A stretch of 64,000 bases of DNA from Bacteroidota bacterium (GCA_022710185.1 JAKLHK010000009.1:1-64000); one strand, 5' to 3'. Positions 27,549 to 37,225 are shown, numbered from the stretch's first letter. Notes: generated by a model from the letters alone, not told the origin. Program-made: numbers and translations.

Positions 27549-30500
27549 TCAGAAATCAAGGCTTAGGGATAGGTAGAACACGGAAGGCTGCCTCCGCCGG
27601 TCCTCCACTCCCCAGGCCCAGTCAGCGCGAAGGAAATACCCGAGCACCCTGCTCCTCAGGCCGAAACCGAAGCCGCCCACCAGGGGATCCTTCTGCTCTT
27701 CGAGCACCACGGTGATAGGCCCATCTTCGATGATGCGCGTAAACAGGGCGTTCTCCCTGGAATAAGGATCCCAGCCTGTCCACGCGGTGCCCAGATCCCC
27801 GAAGCCCACCACCTGGAAGTTATTGAAGAAATCGGAACGTATGGGACGGTTGAGGAAGTAGCGAAACACCGGCAGCCGCAGTTCACTGTTTATGACGAAG
27901 AAGCTGTTGCCGTTGCGGATATTCTGATCGAAACCGCGCATGTTGGTCCCCAGGGTCTGATAGGCGTAGTTCTGGGAGCGGTCAACCTGATTGTCGGAGC
28001 TGAACCTCGGGAACAGCCAGTTATCGACCCCTCCGAGATAATAGATGAGCTTATTGGAGCCGAAGGAGGTGCTGGCAGCCACCCTGTTGGCCCAGATGAA
28101 GGTACGGTGGATCCGGGTGTAATGGCGAAAGTCCATGCCGAGCACGGCCAGGTCCCCTGACTCGCCTTCCACCTTGCGGTAGTACTCACCAAACAATTTG
28201 AACCTCAGTCCATAATAAAGGTTCATTCCCGGGCTGCGCGTGGCATCGAAGATGTACTCGCCTTTTAGCCCGCCCCAGTATCGCATATCTGTAGGCTCCC
28301 TGAGACTCTGTTCGCCAAGGGAAAGGAACACGGCCCGGTCGTTGCGAAGGATCGCGCTGCCACGCAGGGCGGCCACCGGACTGAAGGGCCACTTCAGGAT
28401 ATAATGTATTTCGTGCAACTGATGCCTCACCAGGGCATATATCGGATCGAAGGCCTCTTCTTCGAGCACCTGGCGATGGAATACCAGTTCCCGGTCGAGG
28501 CGGTTGCGTAGGTTGGCAAAACTCAGCAGGTATTCGTTGTTGGTGAGGCTGGTCGATAACCTCACTCCTCCGGTGATACGGTAATCCTCGAGCAGATCGG
28601 TAGCCCCAACCTTCAGCAGTGCGTTGAGGCCTGGATTGAGGTAAATGGGCTGCCCGGTGCCGGTAAACGCCTGGTAGTTGGAATTCAGGAAGGCGAAGTC
28701 CACCTGGCTGACCAACTCGTTGATGGAATATTCAACATAGTAGTTCAGCTGCTTGGGTAATATCATGCCGGCTTTTCCTGCGCTGGAAGGGCCTTCTCCG
28801 GATGCCTCCTGCATGCGCAGGTTCACAAAGGCCTGACGGTCGAAGGCATAGTTGCGAATGTCCAGGCGTTCATCCTCCTTACCATCCTCTGCTTCCCCCT
28901 CCCTGACCGTACGGAAGGTAATCCTGCGGAGCGGCAGGTCCTCTACCTTGCCCAGGGTATCCTGATCCTCCGCAGCCTGGGTGACCTGGCGGATGCGGTA
29001 TGCGGTGAGCGCCAGGCCGGCCTTCAACCCCTCCCCGGCCGCGGCCAGGCTTCCGAGCATCAACTGGTAACGTCCGTCAATAAAAACCACCTCAGCTATC
29101 CGTTCTCCCTGCACAGACATGCTGTACGCCTCTATATTGCTCACATAGTCTGTGACCGGAAGGGCCGAGGTAAAGTAACGGTAATGCACCACGGTGTCCA
29201 CATAACTGATAGCACTGTCGAAACGACCGGTATACCGGTTGTATACCCCATTGGCGTCGCTCAGGTAGGTGAAATGCCCTTCTTCCTGACCGCCGGGGAA
29301 GACCTCATCGGCTTCAGGTGTGTCCATGAGGCGGCGAAGGAGGGGCTTTCGCTGGGCGTACTCATAAATAAAAAGGTCGTGGTTCTCCGGTGTTGGACGG
29401 AAATCAGGACCGGTCTCCCATCTCAGGGTGTCACTGTTACGGTTGGAGGAGAAGATGATCTGGCTGGCTCCCCTGATGAAGCGGGGATGAAGGTCATCGA
29501 AGATATCGTTGGTCAGTTGCTCGATGGTGCGGGATGCAATGTTATATATGTAGAGGTCCGACTGGCCTTTCTGCACCGCGGACATAACGAAGAGGCGGGC
29601 ATCGGGCGAATAGCTGAAGCCCACTACTTTTTCGAAGCGGTAAAAGGGGATTTGGTCGAGTTTGCGATCGTGCAGGGTATAATAGTTCAGGAAAATCTTC
29701 CCTTTGCCTTCGGTCATGAAGGCCAGCACCTTGCCATCGGGCCTCCACTCGAGCAGGGGGTAGGTGTAGTCGGCCTTTTCATCGAGCTTATGACCTGCGC
29801 GGTATATGGCTTTGCGCTTGCCGGTGCCCAGATCGCGCAGCCACACGATGTAACGCCCCAGCTCATTGGTGGTGTAGGCCAGGTGAGTGCCATCGGGACT
29901 GAGGGCGACCTGTCCTATCCGCTGTTCAGGCCGTCGCACCCTGTGGAGCACCTGCTGATCGGCTTCGAAGCCCCGGACCCGGAACTCGTCGTATCCCCTC
30001 CAGTAGTGGTCCAGCCAGGCATTCACCAGGTTCTTGAACGACATCCCCAGCACAAACAGGAAGCCGCTTTCCACATTCTTGGAAACCCTGGCCATGTATA
30101 TGATGTCGGGGATAGTGCCGGAGCCGTGCTCATCATGAATATATTTCCACAAGGAGTGGCCGGCATAGCGGGCTTCTTCACCGTCGAGACGGTTGAACTT
30201 GTCAAAGCGGCCCGAACGCACCCCATCGCGAACCCGGTTGTCAAGGGCCGTGCTCCATTCCTCGGCAAGGAAGGACACCAGTCCGTTGAGGTACCAGTCG
30301 GGAAGCACCAGCAGGGTGCTGTTGCTGACCTGGGAGGTGATGGAACCTCCGTACAGCATTTCGTTGATGAGGACATTGGCGATACCGTGCCGGATCTGCC
30401 GTTCGAAGTTTTTGTGACTGCCATCGAAATACAGGAAGACCTTGCGTCCGATGATATGGGTGATACCGCCGGTATTGTAGTGGTCTTCGCTGATAAGGCC

Positions 30501-30842
30501 GATATTGCTCTGCTTGAGATCGGAGAGGCTGTTGTATATGATGAACTGAATTTTGTTGCTGAGGTTCACTTCCAGCCGCCGTTCCATGGCATCGATCTGT
30601 TCACTGGCATAGCGGGCGGTGAACACGGCGAGCTCTTTTCCGTTAAGGTAGAAGTAGGTGTCGAAATCCTCGAAGCGGAAGGAGGTCCACTGGAAGGAAG
30701 AATACTGGACCCTGTTCTTCCCGAAGTCCATCTGGGAACCGTTGTAGAACTGGGCCTGGGTGCCCCAGGGCCACAGCAGGGCCAGGATGAGAGCTATGGC
30801 CATCCTACGGGGTGCTGGGCAGAGGTAATGACAGATCTTCAT
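27549..30842 (-). CDS. Peptidase-MA-like / TolB propeller / surface-antigen barrel fusion protein
   Basis: 1097 aa. A signal peptide (MKICHYLCPAPRR onwards, ending GTQAQ) is followed by a gluzincin-like region with LPDWYLNGLVSFLAEEWS, in which the catalytic HExxH position reads HGIAN, so it looks catalytically dead. A WD/TolB-like beta-propeller (about 295-560; GQVALSPDGTHLAYTTNELG, FSYSPDARLFVMSA) follows. The C-terminal third resembles an outer-membrane surface-antigen (Omp85-type) barrel, ending VFYLSLSLDF with a terminal aromatic residue. The start at 30842 is chosen because a -7 box TACCTTTG (30868-30861) lies across an alternative ATG at 30863. The role is unknown, presumably outer-membrane assembly or scaffold. 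Confidence 0.75.
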   Translation of the reverse strand: MKICHYLCPAPRRMAIALILALLWPWGTQAQFYNGSQMDFGKNRVQYSSFQWTSFRFEDFDTYFYLNGKELAVFTARYASEQIDAMERRLEVNLSNKIQFIIYNSLSDLKQSNIGLISEDHYNTGGITHIIGRKVFLYFDGSHKNFERQIRHGIANVLINEMLYGGSITSQVSNSTLLVLPDWYLNGLVSFLAEEWSTALDNRVRDGVRSGRFDKFNRLDGEEARYAGHSLWKYIHDEHGSGTIPDIIYMARVSKNVESGFLFVLGMSFKNLVNAWLDHYWRGYDEFRVRGFEADQQVLHRVRRPEQRIGQVALSPDGTHLAYTTNELGRYIVWLRDLGTGKRKAIYRAGHKLDEKADYTYPLLEWRPDGKVLAFMTEGKGKIFLNYYTLHDRKLDQIPFYRFEKVVGFSYSPDARLFVMSAVQKGQSDLYIYNIASRTIEQLTNDIFDDLHPRFIRGASQIIFSSNRNSDTLRWETGPDFRPTPENHDLFIYEYAQRKPLLRRLMDTPEADEVFPGGQEEGHFTYLSDANGVYNRYTGRFDSAISYVDTVVHYRYFTSALPVTDYVSNIEAYSMSVQGERIAEVVFIDGRYQLMLGSLAAAGEGLKAGLALTAYRIRQVTQAAEDQDTLGKVEDLPLRRITFRTVREGEAEDGKEDERLDIRNYAFDRQAFVNLRMQEASGEGPSSAGKAGMILPKQLNYYVEYSINELVSQVDFAFLNSNYQAFTGTGQPIYLNPGLNALLKVGATDLLEDYRITGGVRLSTSLTNNEYLLSFANLRNRLDRELVFHRQVLEEEAFDPIYALVRHQLHEIHYILKWPFSPVAALRGSAILRNDRAVFLSLGEQSLREPTDMRYWGGLKGEYIFDATRSPGMNLYYGLRFKLFGEYYRKVEGESGDLAVLGMDFRHYTRIHRTFIWANRVAASTSFGSNKLIYYLGGVDNWLFPRFSSDNQVDRSQNYAYQTLGTNMRGFDQNIRNGNSFFVINSELRLPVFRYFLNRPIRSDFFNNFQVVGFGDLGTAWTGWDPYSRENALFTRIIEDGPITVVLEEQKDPLVGGFGFGLRSRVLGYFLRADWAWGVEDRRRQPSVFYLSLSLDF

Positions 30843-30980
30843 CACAGGCTTGAAGGGATACAAAGGTAACGGAAAACCTGCCCGGGTGTTTATGCCGGGG
30901 AAGTGGAGGAGGAGGAGGGAGATGAAGGGAAATCAGGATATGCCTTTTATATTCAATTCAATATCAGCCACTTAATTCAA

Positions 30981-31007
30981 TAACCGTTATATCCGTTATA
31001 ACGGTTA
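30981..31007. promoter_or_regulatory. Perfect 27-bp inverted repeat between divergent genes
   Basis: TAACCGTTATA (30981-30991), spacer TCCGT, and the exact reverse complement TATAACGGTTA (30997-31007). It lies between the large barrel protein gene (minus) and the metallohydrolase gene (plus), and has no T-run on either side. An operator for a dimeric regulator is the simplest reading, but no regulator gene is adjacent. Confidence 0.5.
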
Positions 31008-31124
31008 GTTTAGAAATCACTGACCTACTGTTGTTTATGTCCAGATTCATTGACCGAACCACATCAAAATCCAAGAAACCCTACGCAAATCAAGTAATCC
31101 TTATGTTTGCCAAAACGATCTCCC

Positions 31125-31760
31125 ATGCGCCTGTTTCAGCTTAGCTTCAACCCTTTTCAGGTCAACACCTATATCCTGGCCTGCGCCGATGGCGATGCCT
31201 GGGTGATCGACCCTGGAATGCATACCGATATGGAAAAGAAGGCGTTCGACGACCTGATCCGTGGCAACGGTCTCCAGCCCCGCGCCATCATCAATACCCA
31301 TGCCCATATCGACCATATCCTTGGCAACCAACATGTACGGGAGACCTATGGCGCACAGCACTGGGCCCATACAGGATGCATTCCTTTCCTCGACCGCAGC
31401 CCGGAACATGCCGCAATCTTCGGTCTCGAAATGGAACAGCCTGAACATCCCGACCTCCTTCTCGACGATGGGGAAGTGCTGCATATGGAAGGACGGGCCG
31501 TTCACGTACTCTATACCCCTGGCCATGCCGAGGGCAGCATCTGTCTGCATATCCCCTCCATGCACATGCTTTTCGCCGGCGATGTCCTGTTCAACGGGAG
31601 CATAGGCCGCACAGACCTGCTTACCGGAGATTACGAACTCCTCCTCCATTCCATACGGAGCAAGCTCCTGGTACTCGACCCTGATACCCGGGTGTTCAGC
31701 GGCCATGGCCCGGAAACGACGATCGGCTTCGAGTTGCAGAGCAATCCCTACCTCCGCTGA
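31125..31760 (+). CDS. MBL-fold hydrolase, glyoxalase II-like
   Basis: 211 aa. The metal motif THAHIDHILGN contains His-x-His-x-Asp-His. Further ligands are in YTPGHAEGSICL, FAGDVLFNGSIGRTDL and FSGHGPETTIG. This is the small YcbL/glyoxalase II-like branch, hydrolysing a thioester. ATG 31125 (MRLFQLSFNPFQ) is chosen over an upstream TTG because TATGTTTG at 31102-31109 could be the -7 box. It has no signal peptide. Substrate not determined. Confidence 0.85.
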   Translation: MRLFQLSFNPFQVNTYILACADGDAWVIDPGMHTDMEKKAFDDLIRGNGLQPRAIINTHAHIDHILGNQHVRETYGAQHWAHTGCIPFLDRSPEHAAIFGLEMEQPEHPDLLLDDGEVLHMEGRAVHVLYTPGHAEGSICLHIPSMHMLFAGDVLFNGSIGRTDLLTGDYELLLHSIRSKLLVLDPDTRVFSGHGPETTIGFELQSNPYLR

Positions 31761-31833
31761 CCCAAGGCATTCAGCCCAAGCCACAGAGACATCAATCCCT
31801 CGATTGTGGAGAAGCAATTGGCGAAATCTATGG

Positions 31834-32808
31834 TCAGCGGGCCCGATCGGCGATAATGGCGGTATCCTGATCCTCCATACAACGGAAATGCCCCCGCGGG
31901 CAGCGGTCGAAGCCGATCTTGCTGCAGGGCCGGCATTTCAAGCCCTTCACCTCGGCAAGGTACACCTGGTCCTCTGTCCCGGGCTGATAGGGGTACATGC
32001 CCAGGGCCGGCACGGTATTGCCCCATACCGACACGGTTCGCTTGCGGAAGGCTGAGGCGATATGCATAAGGCCTGTATCATTGGTGATGACCGCATCCGC
32101 CATCCTGAGCAGGGAGGCCGATTGGCCCAGGCTGTATCGGCCGCAACCGTTGAACACCCTCCCGTCTGTGAGCCTTATGATCTCTTCGGCCCGGGCATAG
32201 TCTTCGGAACCGCCCAAGAGTAGCACCGGTCGCTCAAGGACTCGGATAACTTCCGCCGCCTTGGGGGCCGGCAGGATCTTGGTGGCATGCTTACCCCCCG
32301 TCACCATGGCTACAAATCCTTCATGGTAATCCGAGGGAAGTTCATGTAGGTCCATCTCATCCTCAGGAGCGATGAAAAATTCCAGTCCGAGGCCATCATT
32401 CTCTACCCCCAACCGGCGCACCGCCCTGAAATAGCGGTCCACCACATGGACCTCCGGCATCAGGTCGAGATGTAAACGCACCAGCAGCCATTTGCGCAGG
32501 TTCAGCTTGGGAAAAACAGAACGCGGGCGCCTAAGGCGCAACCACAGGCCGAAGGAACGCAGGTTACGGTGCAGATCGATGATGCGGTCGTAGCGCTCCG
32601 CCTTCAGCAAGGGAACCACCTCGCCCAGCTCGTCTTTGATGGTGAAGACCTTGTCGATGTATGGATTGACCGTATACACTCCGGCAAAGGCCTCCTTGGT
32701 AAGCACATGAAGCTCAAGATCAGAAAGTTGTGACCTCAGGCACCGGATCACCGGAGAAGTGAGGACAATGTCCCCCATGGAACTGAAACGAACAAGCAGG
32801 AGCTTCAT
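31834..32808 (-). CDS. Glycosyltransferase family 9 (heptosyltransferase-like)
   Basis: 324 aa. The start is MKLLLVRFSSMGDIVLTSPV at 32808, the family's usual N-terminus; the open frame upstream of it is shadow. Other marks are DLHRNLRSFGLWLRLRRPRS, a donor-binding site with LLLGGSEDY and GQSASLLRMADAVITNDTGLMHIASAF. It would transfer heptose or a related sugar to lipopolysaccharide core. The heptose adenylyltransferase at 40013 supports heptose use in this genome. It is divergent from the antiporter gene 43 bases away. The last residues include a Cys-rich RPCSKIGFDRCPRG. Confidence 0.87.
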   Translation of the reverse strand: MKLLLVRFSSMGDIVLTSPVIRCLRSQLSDLELHVLTKEAFAGVYTVNPYIDKVFTIKDELGEVVPLLKAERYDRIIDLHRNLRSFGLWLRLRRPRSVFPKLNLRKWLLVRLHLDLMPEVHVVDRYFRAVRRLGVENDGLGLEFFIAPEDEMDLHELPSDYHEGFVAMVTGGKHATKILPAPKAAEVIRVLERPVLLLGGSEDYARAEEIIRLTDGRVFNGCGRYSLGQSASLLRMADAVITNDTGLMHIASAFRKRTVSVWGNTVPALGMYPYQPGTEDQVYLAEVKGLKCRPCSKIGFDRCPRGHFRCMEDQDTAIIADRAR

Positions 32809-32851
32809 GGCGTTCAAAGATACCGAAGGAAGCCATATCTTTAGCCAACGG

Positions 32852-34348
32852 ATGACCCTGACCATCGAGAACATATTGCTCATCGGCTCCATCCTGCTGT
32901 TCATTTCCCTGATCGCAGGCAAGACCTCATACAAGTTCGGGGTCCCGGTGCTGGTGCTGTTCATCAGCGTGGGGATGCTGGCCGGCTCTGAAGGCCTGGG
33001 GGGAATAGTGTTCAACAACCCGGCATCCGCCCAATTCATCGGTATCGTAGCCCTCAATTTCATTCTTTTCTCCGGCGGCCTCGACACCGACTGGAAATCC
33101 ATACGACCCATCTTCTGGAGAGGGCTGAGCCTGTCCACTGCCGGAGTAGTGCTGACCGCCGGCCTGGTAGGGGTGTTTGTGTGGGCTATTACCGACTTCA
33201 GCATTTATGAAGGGCTGCTGCTCGGGGCCATCGTATCTTCCACTGATTCGGCGGCTGTATTCTCCATACTCCGTTCGAAGAACCTGGCCCTCAAGGGTCG
33301 CCTTCGGCCCATCCTGGAGCTGGAGAGCGGAAGCAACGACCCCATGGCCTACATCCTGGTGCTGGTATTCACCAGTCTGGTGATGGGCGAGTCCTCAGGA
33401 CCCGGTGGCATTGTCCTGCTCCTGCTTTCGCAGCTGATCCTTGGGGCGCTGTTGGGCTTTCTCATCGGGAAAGCCTCGGCTGCCGTAATCAACCGCATTC
33501 ATCTCGATTTTGAAGGCCTGTATATCGTACTCATGATCGCCGTGATGTTTTTCGCCTTTTCCTTCACTGATTTCATTGGCGGCAACGGTTTTCTCGCGGT
33601 CTACCTGGCAGCCATCTACCTCGGGAACAGCGACCTCATCCACAAGAAGAAGTTCCTGAAATCCTTTGACAGCTTCGCCTGGCTCATGCAGGTGGTTCTT
33701 TTCCTCACCCTCGGACTGCTGGTCTTCCCCAGCCAGATCGTTCCGGTGATCGGCATTGGACTGGTGATCTCAGCTTTTCTGATGCTCGTGGCCCGGCCAT
33801 TCAGTGTCTTCGCCAGTTTGTCCTTCTTTCCGATGCAGGCCCGCAAGCGCCTGCTCATCTCCTGGGTGGGCCTGCGCGGGGCCGTGCCCATTGTCTTCGC
33901 CACCTACCCCTTGCTGGCCGGGGCAGAAAAAGCGAACATGATTTTCAACCTGGTATTCTTTATCTCCATTACTTCCGTAATGATCCAGGGGACTACACTT
34001 TCCCTGGTGGCGCGCTGGCTCCATCTGCTTATTCCGGAAGAACTGAAACAGCGCACTTCCCTCGATCGCGAGCTGGAAGACAGCATCAAATCCCTGTTCA
34101 CGCAGATCACCATTCCACAGGGCTGTCCTGTGGCCGGAAAGCAGATCGTCCAACTCGGCTTTCCCCGCACCATGCACATCTCCTTCATCCGTCGCAAAGG
34201 GAAGTACATCACGCCCAATGGTTCCACTACACTACAGGAAGGGGACCAGCTTTTTGTACTATCTGAACATCAGGATGCCCTCAGTCAGGCATACTCCTGC
34301 CTCAACATCCCTATGGATACGGAGGCTAAGCCTACCTTTGCCGAATGA
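32852..34348 (+). CDS. Cation/proton antiporter, CPA1 NhaP2-type, with C-terminal TrkA-C domain
   Basis: 498 aa. About 12 membrane helices with conserved segments SVGMLAGSEGLGG, GAIVSSTDSAAVFSIL (conserved acidic Asp), LELESGSNDPMAYIL and WVGLRGAVPIVFATYPLLAG. A C-terminal RCK/TrkA-C domain (about 405-490; HISFIRRKGKYITPNGST) suggests control by a nucleotide or ion ligand. It would exchange K+ or Na+ for H+ across the inner membrane. ATG 32852 (MTLTIENIL) is the right start; an open extension before it overlaps the divergent gene. It overlaps the next gene by 4 bases (ATGA). Confidence 0.9.
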   Translation: MTLTIENILLIGSILLFISLIAGKTSYKFGVPVLVLFISVGMLAGSEGLGGIVFNNPASAQFIGIVALNFILFSGGLDTDWKSIRPIFWRGLSLSTAGVVLTAGLVGVFVWAITDFSIYEGLLLGAIVSSTDSAAVFSILRSKNLALKGRLRPILELESGSNDPMAYILVLVFTSLVMGESSGPGGIVLLLLSQLILGALLGFLIGKASAAVINRIHLDFEGLYIVLMIAVMFFAFSFTDFIGGNGFLAVYLAAIYLGNSDLIHKKKFLKSFDSFAWLMQVVLFLTLGLLVFPSQIVPVIGIGLVISAFLMLVARPFSVFASLSFFPMQARKRLLISWVGLRGAVPIVFATYPLLAGAEKANMIFNLVFFISITSVMIQGTTLSLVARWLHLLIPEELKQRTSLDRELEDSIKSLFTQITIPQGCPVAGKQIVQLGFPRTMHISFIRRKGKYITPNGSTTLQEGDQLFVLSEHQDALSQAYSCLNIPMDTEAKPTFAE

Positions 34349-35121
34349 TCCTGATCGACACTCATACCCACCTTTACCTCGATGCCTTCGATCCCGACCG
34401 TGCAGCCACCGTGCAACGCGCCCTCGGTGCGGGGGTGCGCTATATGCTGCTGCCGAACATCGACAGCTCCTCCATCGCCCCCATGCTGGCCATGCATCAT
34501 GCATTCCCGGAGCATTGCCTTCCGATGATGGGGCTCCACCCTACCTCGGTGAAGGAGAACTGGAGGGAGGAACTGGCACTGGTAAGGCAGCACCTGGATA
34601 ACGGGGGGTTCTGTGCCGTAGGCGAGATCGGCGTCGACCTGTATTGGGACACCACCTTCCGCGAAGCCCAGGAGGAAGCCTTCCGTACCCAGGTCCGATG
34701 GGCCCACGATATGGGGCTCCCGGTATCCCTTCATTCCAGGGAATCCATGGACCTGATGCTTGATATTCTGGAAGGGATGGCGCTGCCCGGTCTGCAAGGG
34801 GTGTTTCATTGCTTTACCGGTCACATCCAGCAGGCCCGGCGTATCCTTGCCCTGGGTTTTCATCTCGGAATTGGAGGGGTCCTCACCTTCCAGAATGCGC
34901 GGGTATGCGCTGTTCTAGCCCAGGTTTCCCCGGATTCCATTGTGCTGGAAACCGATGCTCCCTTCCTGGCTCCGGTACCCCACCGGGGTAAGCGCAACGA
35001 AAGCGCATACCTTACCCTGATTGTCCAACGCCTTTCAGAATGCCTGAACCTGAGCCCGGAAGAAACAGCGGAACGCACCACCCAGGCAGCCCTGCGGCTC
35101 TTTGGCCTCAGCCATCCCTAA
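34345..35121 (+). CDS. tatD: TatD-family metal-dependent hydrolase
   Basis: 258 aa TIM-barrel nuclease/hydrolase. Metal-binding His7 and His9 are in IDTHTHLYLDAF, the Glu is in VGEIGVDLYWD, and LHSRES, FHCFTGHIQQA and LETDAPFLAP carry further His and Asp ligands. TatD enzymes act on DNA ends or other substrates and have no direct link to Tat export. It overlaps the antiporter gene by 4 bases and is followed by asparaginase after 3 bases, so the three are co-transcribed. Confidence 0.93.
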   Translation: MILIDTHTHLYLDAFDPDRAATVQRALGAGVRYMLLPNIDSSSIAPMLAMHHAFPEHCLPMMGLHPTSVKENWREELALVRQHLDNGGFCAVGEIGVDLYWDTTFREAQEEAFRTQVRWAHDMGLPVSLHSRESMDLMLDILEGMALPGLQGVFHCFTGHIQQARRILALGFHLGIGGVLTFQNARVCAVLAQVSPDSIVLETDAPFLAPVPHRGKRNESAYLTLIVQRLSECLNLSPEETAERTTQAALRLFGLSHP

Positions 35122-35124
35122 GCC

Positions 35125-36168
35125 ATGAACAACATATCCGCAGAAAACGAGACATCCCTCCTGGTGATCTACACCGGAGGGACCATTGGCATGGTCAAGG
35201 ACCCCGGCACGGGCTCCTTGACACCCATCGACTTCAACCATATCAACGAGCATGTACCTATCCTCGACAAGCTCAGGTACCGCATCAGCCATCACTGTTT
35301 CGATCCGCCCATCGATTCCTCCGAGGTCAAGCCGGCTTTCTGGCAGCAGTTGGCCACCGTGATCGGAGAAAATTATTCCCGCTACGATGGCTTCGTTGTG
35401 CTGCATGGCACCGACACCATGTCGTACACCGCATCAGCACTCAGCTTCATGCTCGAAAACCTGAACAAGCCTGTGATCCTTACCGGCAGTCAGCTCCCCA
35501 TGGGGGTCATCCGCTCCGACGGAAGGGAAAACTTCCTTTCCAGTCTTGAGATCGCCGCCATGCAGGTCGATGGCACCCCCCTGGTGCCGGAAGTGGCCAT
35601 TTTCTTCGAAAATCAGCTGTTCAGGGGAAACCGGTCGACAAAATTCAACGCTGAGAATTTTCATGCTTTTGTTTCGGAGAACTATCCCGTGCTGGCCGAG
35701 GCAGGGGTGCACATCCGCTTCAACCACGCATACATCCGTAAGCCCAACTTCCGCAACCTCAGGGTACACAGCGCATTGGGAGAAGAGGTAGCCATACTCA
35801 AGCTGTTCCCTGGCATCAGCCATGCGGTGGTGGCGAGCCTGCTGCACAGTCCGGGCCTCAGGGGCCTCATCCTGGAAACCTTCGGGGCGGGTAATGCACC
35901 CACCGATGACTGGTTCATCCGGGAGCTGCAACAAGCCATAGAAAGGGGACTCGTTATATGCAATGTAACCCAGTGCAAGGGGGGAGCAGTGGATATGGGA
36001 CGTTATGCCAGCAGTCTCCCCCTGGAACGCATCGGGGTAATCAGCGGGTACGACATTACCACCGAATCAGCGGTAACCAAGCTGATGCACCTCTTCGGGC
36101 AGGGATACGATGCCGGTAAAGTAAAAGAACTGTTCACCCTGCCCCTGAGGGGAGAGATAACAAAGTGA
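35125..36168 (+). CDS. Type I L-asparaginase
   Basis: 347 aa cytoplasmic enzyme converting asparagine to aspartate and ammonia. First-motif Thr in YTGGTIGMVKDPGTGSL, second motif VVLHGTDTMSYTASAL with the Thr/Asp pair, and no signal peptide, which points to type I. PVILTGSQLPMG and NVTQCKGGAVDMGRY are also normal for the family. It follows TatD by 3 bases. Confidence 0.92.
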   Translation: MNNISAENETSLLVIYTGGTIGMVKDPGTGSLTPIDFNHINEHVPILDKLRYRISHHCFDPPIDSSEVKPAFWQQLATVIGENYSRYDGFVVLHGTDTMSYTASALSFMLENLNKPVILTGSQLPMGVIRSDGRENFLSSLEIAAMQVDGTPLVPEVAIFFENQLFRGNRSTKFNAENFHAFVSENYPVLAEAGVHIRFNHAYIRKPNFRNLRVHSALGEEVAILKLFPGISHAVVASLLHSPGLRGLILETFGAGNAPTDDWFIRELQQAIERGLVICNVTQCKGGAVDMGRYASSLPLERIGVISGYDITTESAVTKLMHLFGQGYDAGKVKELFTLPLRGEITK

Positions 36169-36254
36169 ACAGTGGGAGAGTGGCGCAATAGGGTGAGAAA
36201 ATCTACTCCGGATTGAAGTTGATCACACTATTGCTCAAACTCCAGACATGCTTC

Positions 36255-37106
36255 CTACTCCACGATAATCCTGCGCGTGAGCACTCCTTCCGAGGAACGG
36301 ACCGTAGCGAGGTATATTCCCCGGCTCAGGCCCGACAGGCTGAACTGCATGCGGTTTGAGCTCAGCTCGGCCTGCAGTACCTCCTGGCCGTTGACACTGC
36401 TCAGGCTCAGGCTGGCGTTCCCCAGGCTGAGGTCTTTCAGGTCGATTGTAAGGACACGTTCATGCGCAAAGAGGTCAATGGATTCCGGCAACAGCGCACG
36501 GATACCGGCTACGCCGCCAGCACCGGCAGCAATGGCGGTATTGGCTATGCTTTCATAAGCAAAGTCCTTGATGGTAAGCGAGGTAACATCCGAAGGGATA
36601 TCCATCCTCACCCAGCCATAATGCCAGTCGGTGCCGATCTTAAACCTCAATCCCATGTACTTGTTGGTAGCGCCAAACCAGTTGCCGTAGGTTCCTCCGG
36701 TGGTGTACAGCCAGGCCAGGGTAAGGTATCCGCCGTTGGCCGTGCCGTTCCAGGTGGCCTGCCCCCCCCCGATGGGGTCGTTGAGGTTCAGTGCGAAGGG
36801 ATAGAAGTACGCTCCACCGCTGGATCCCAGCACCTCGTTGCCCGCACTGGGTAGGATACGCACTGAGCGCGAGGCGGTACCCACGGTGAACTGGATGTTG
36901 AAGTCGTCCACTCCATCGTTGTTGAGATCCAGAAGGAAATCGGCATTCGATCCTGAATAGGTGGAATCCGGAACCAGGTCGGTATAAACGACCGCCCCGG
37001 CAGCAGGCTGCACGGCCAGGATGGCCGCAGCAGCGAGAGAATAGGCCTTGATCTTCTGCTCAAGGCTGCCTTTCTCCTGCGTTGAAGGTGTAAGGGGTTG
37101 TTTCAT
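36255..37106 (-). CDS. Secreted T9SS-sorted protein of unknown function
   Basis: 283 aa. The N-terminus has a long n-region (MKQPLTPSTQEKGSLEQKI) before a hydrophobic stretch ending PAAGAVVY. LLDLNNDGVDDFNIQF (about 56-71) resembles a calcium-binding EF-like loop at the start of a beta-sandwich. The last about 75 residues form a type A sorting domain: LSLSSVNGQEVLQAELSSN, GLSRGIYLATV, ending RRIIVE. It is exported across the outer membrane by the type IX system. A strong promoter lies 43-74 bases upstream. Function unknown. Confidence 0.8.
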   Translation of the reverse strand: MKQPLTPSTQEKGSLEQKIKAYSLAAAAILAVQPAAGAVVYTDLVPDSTYSGSNADFLLDLNNDGVDDFNIQFTVGTASRSVRILPSAGNEVLGSSGGAYFYPFALNLNDPIGGGQATWNGTANGGYLTLAWLYTTGGTYGNWFGATNKYMGLRFKIGTDWHYGWVRMDIPSDVTSLTIKDFAYESIANTAIAAGAGGVAGIRALLPESIDLFAHERVLTIDLKDLSLGNASLSLSSVNGQEVLQAELSSNRMQFSLSGLSRGIYLATVRSSEGVLTRRIIVE

Positions 37107-37148
37107 AGGCTATGGTTATGGGGTTTGCGTCTTGGTATACCTGTGGGC

Positions 37149-37180
37149 CAAATATAATAATGCCCCCGCTGATTTCCAAA
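37149..37180 (-). promoter_or_regulatory. Bacteroidota promoter of the T9SS protein gene
   Basis: On the minus strand TTTG (37180-37177), 20 bases, then TATATTTG (37156-37149): an exact match to TTTG-N19..21-TAnnTTTG. Transcription would start near 37142, leaving a leader of about 36 bases. On the plus strand the same intergenic gap has TACATTTG at 37209-37216 for the thioredoxin-like gene. Confidence 0.75.
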
Positions 37181-37225
37181 CGCTGGCGGCTGCTGTGCTG
37201 CAAATGACTACATTTGCGTTAAACG

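Noticed and set aside
29184..30869. 561-codon plus-strand frame over the barrel protein gene
   Set aside because: Antisense shadow; no signal peptide, motif or promoter in its own direction.
32809..33204. N-terminal extension of the GT9 gene
   Set aside because: It is antisense to the antiporter; the family's N-terminus begins at 32808.
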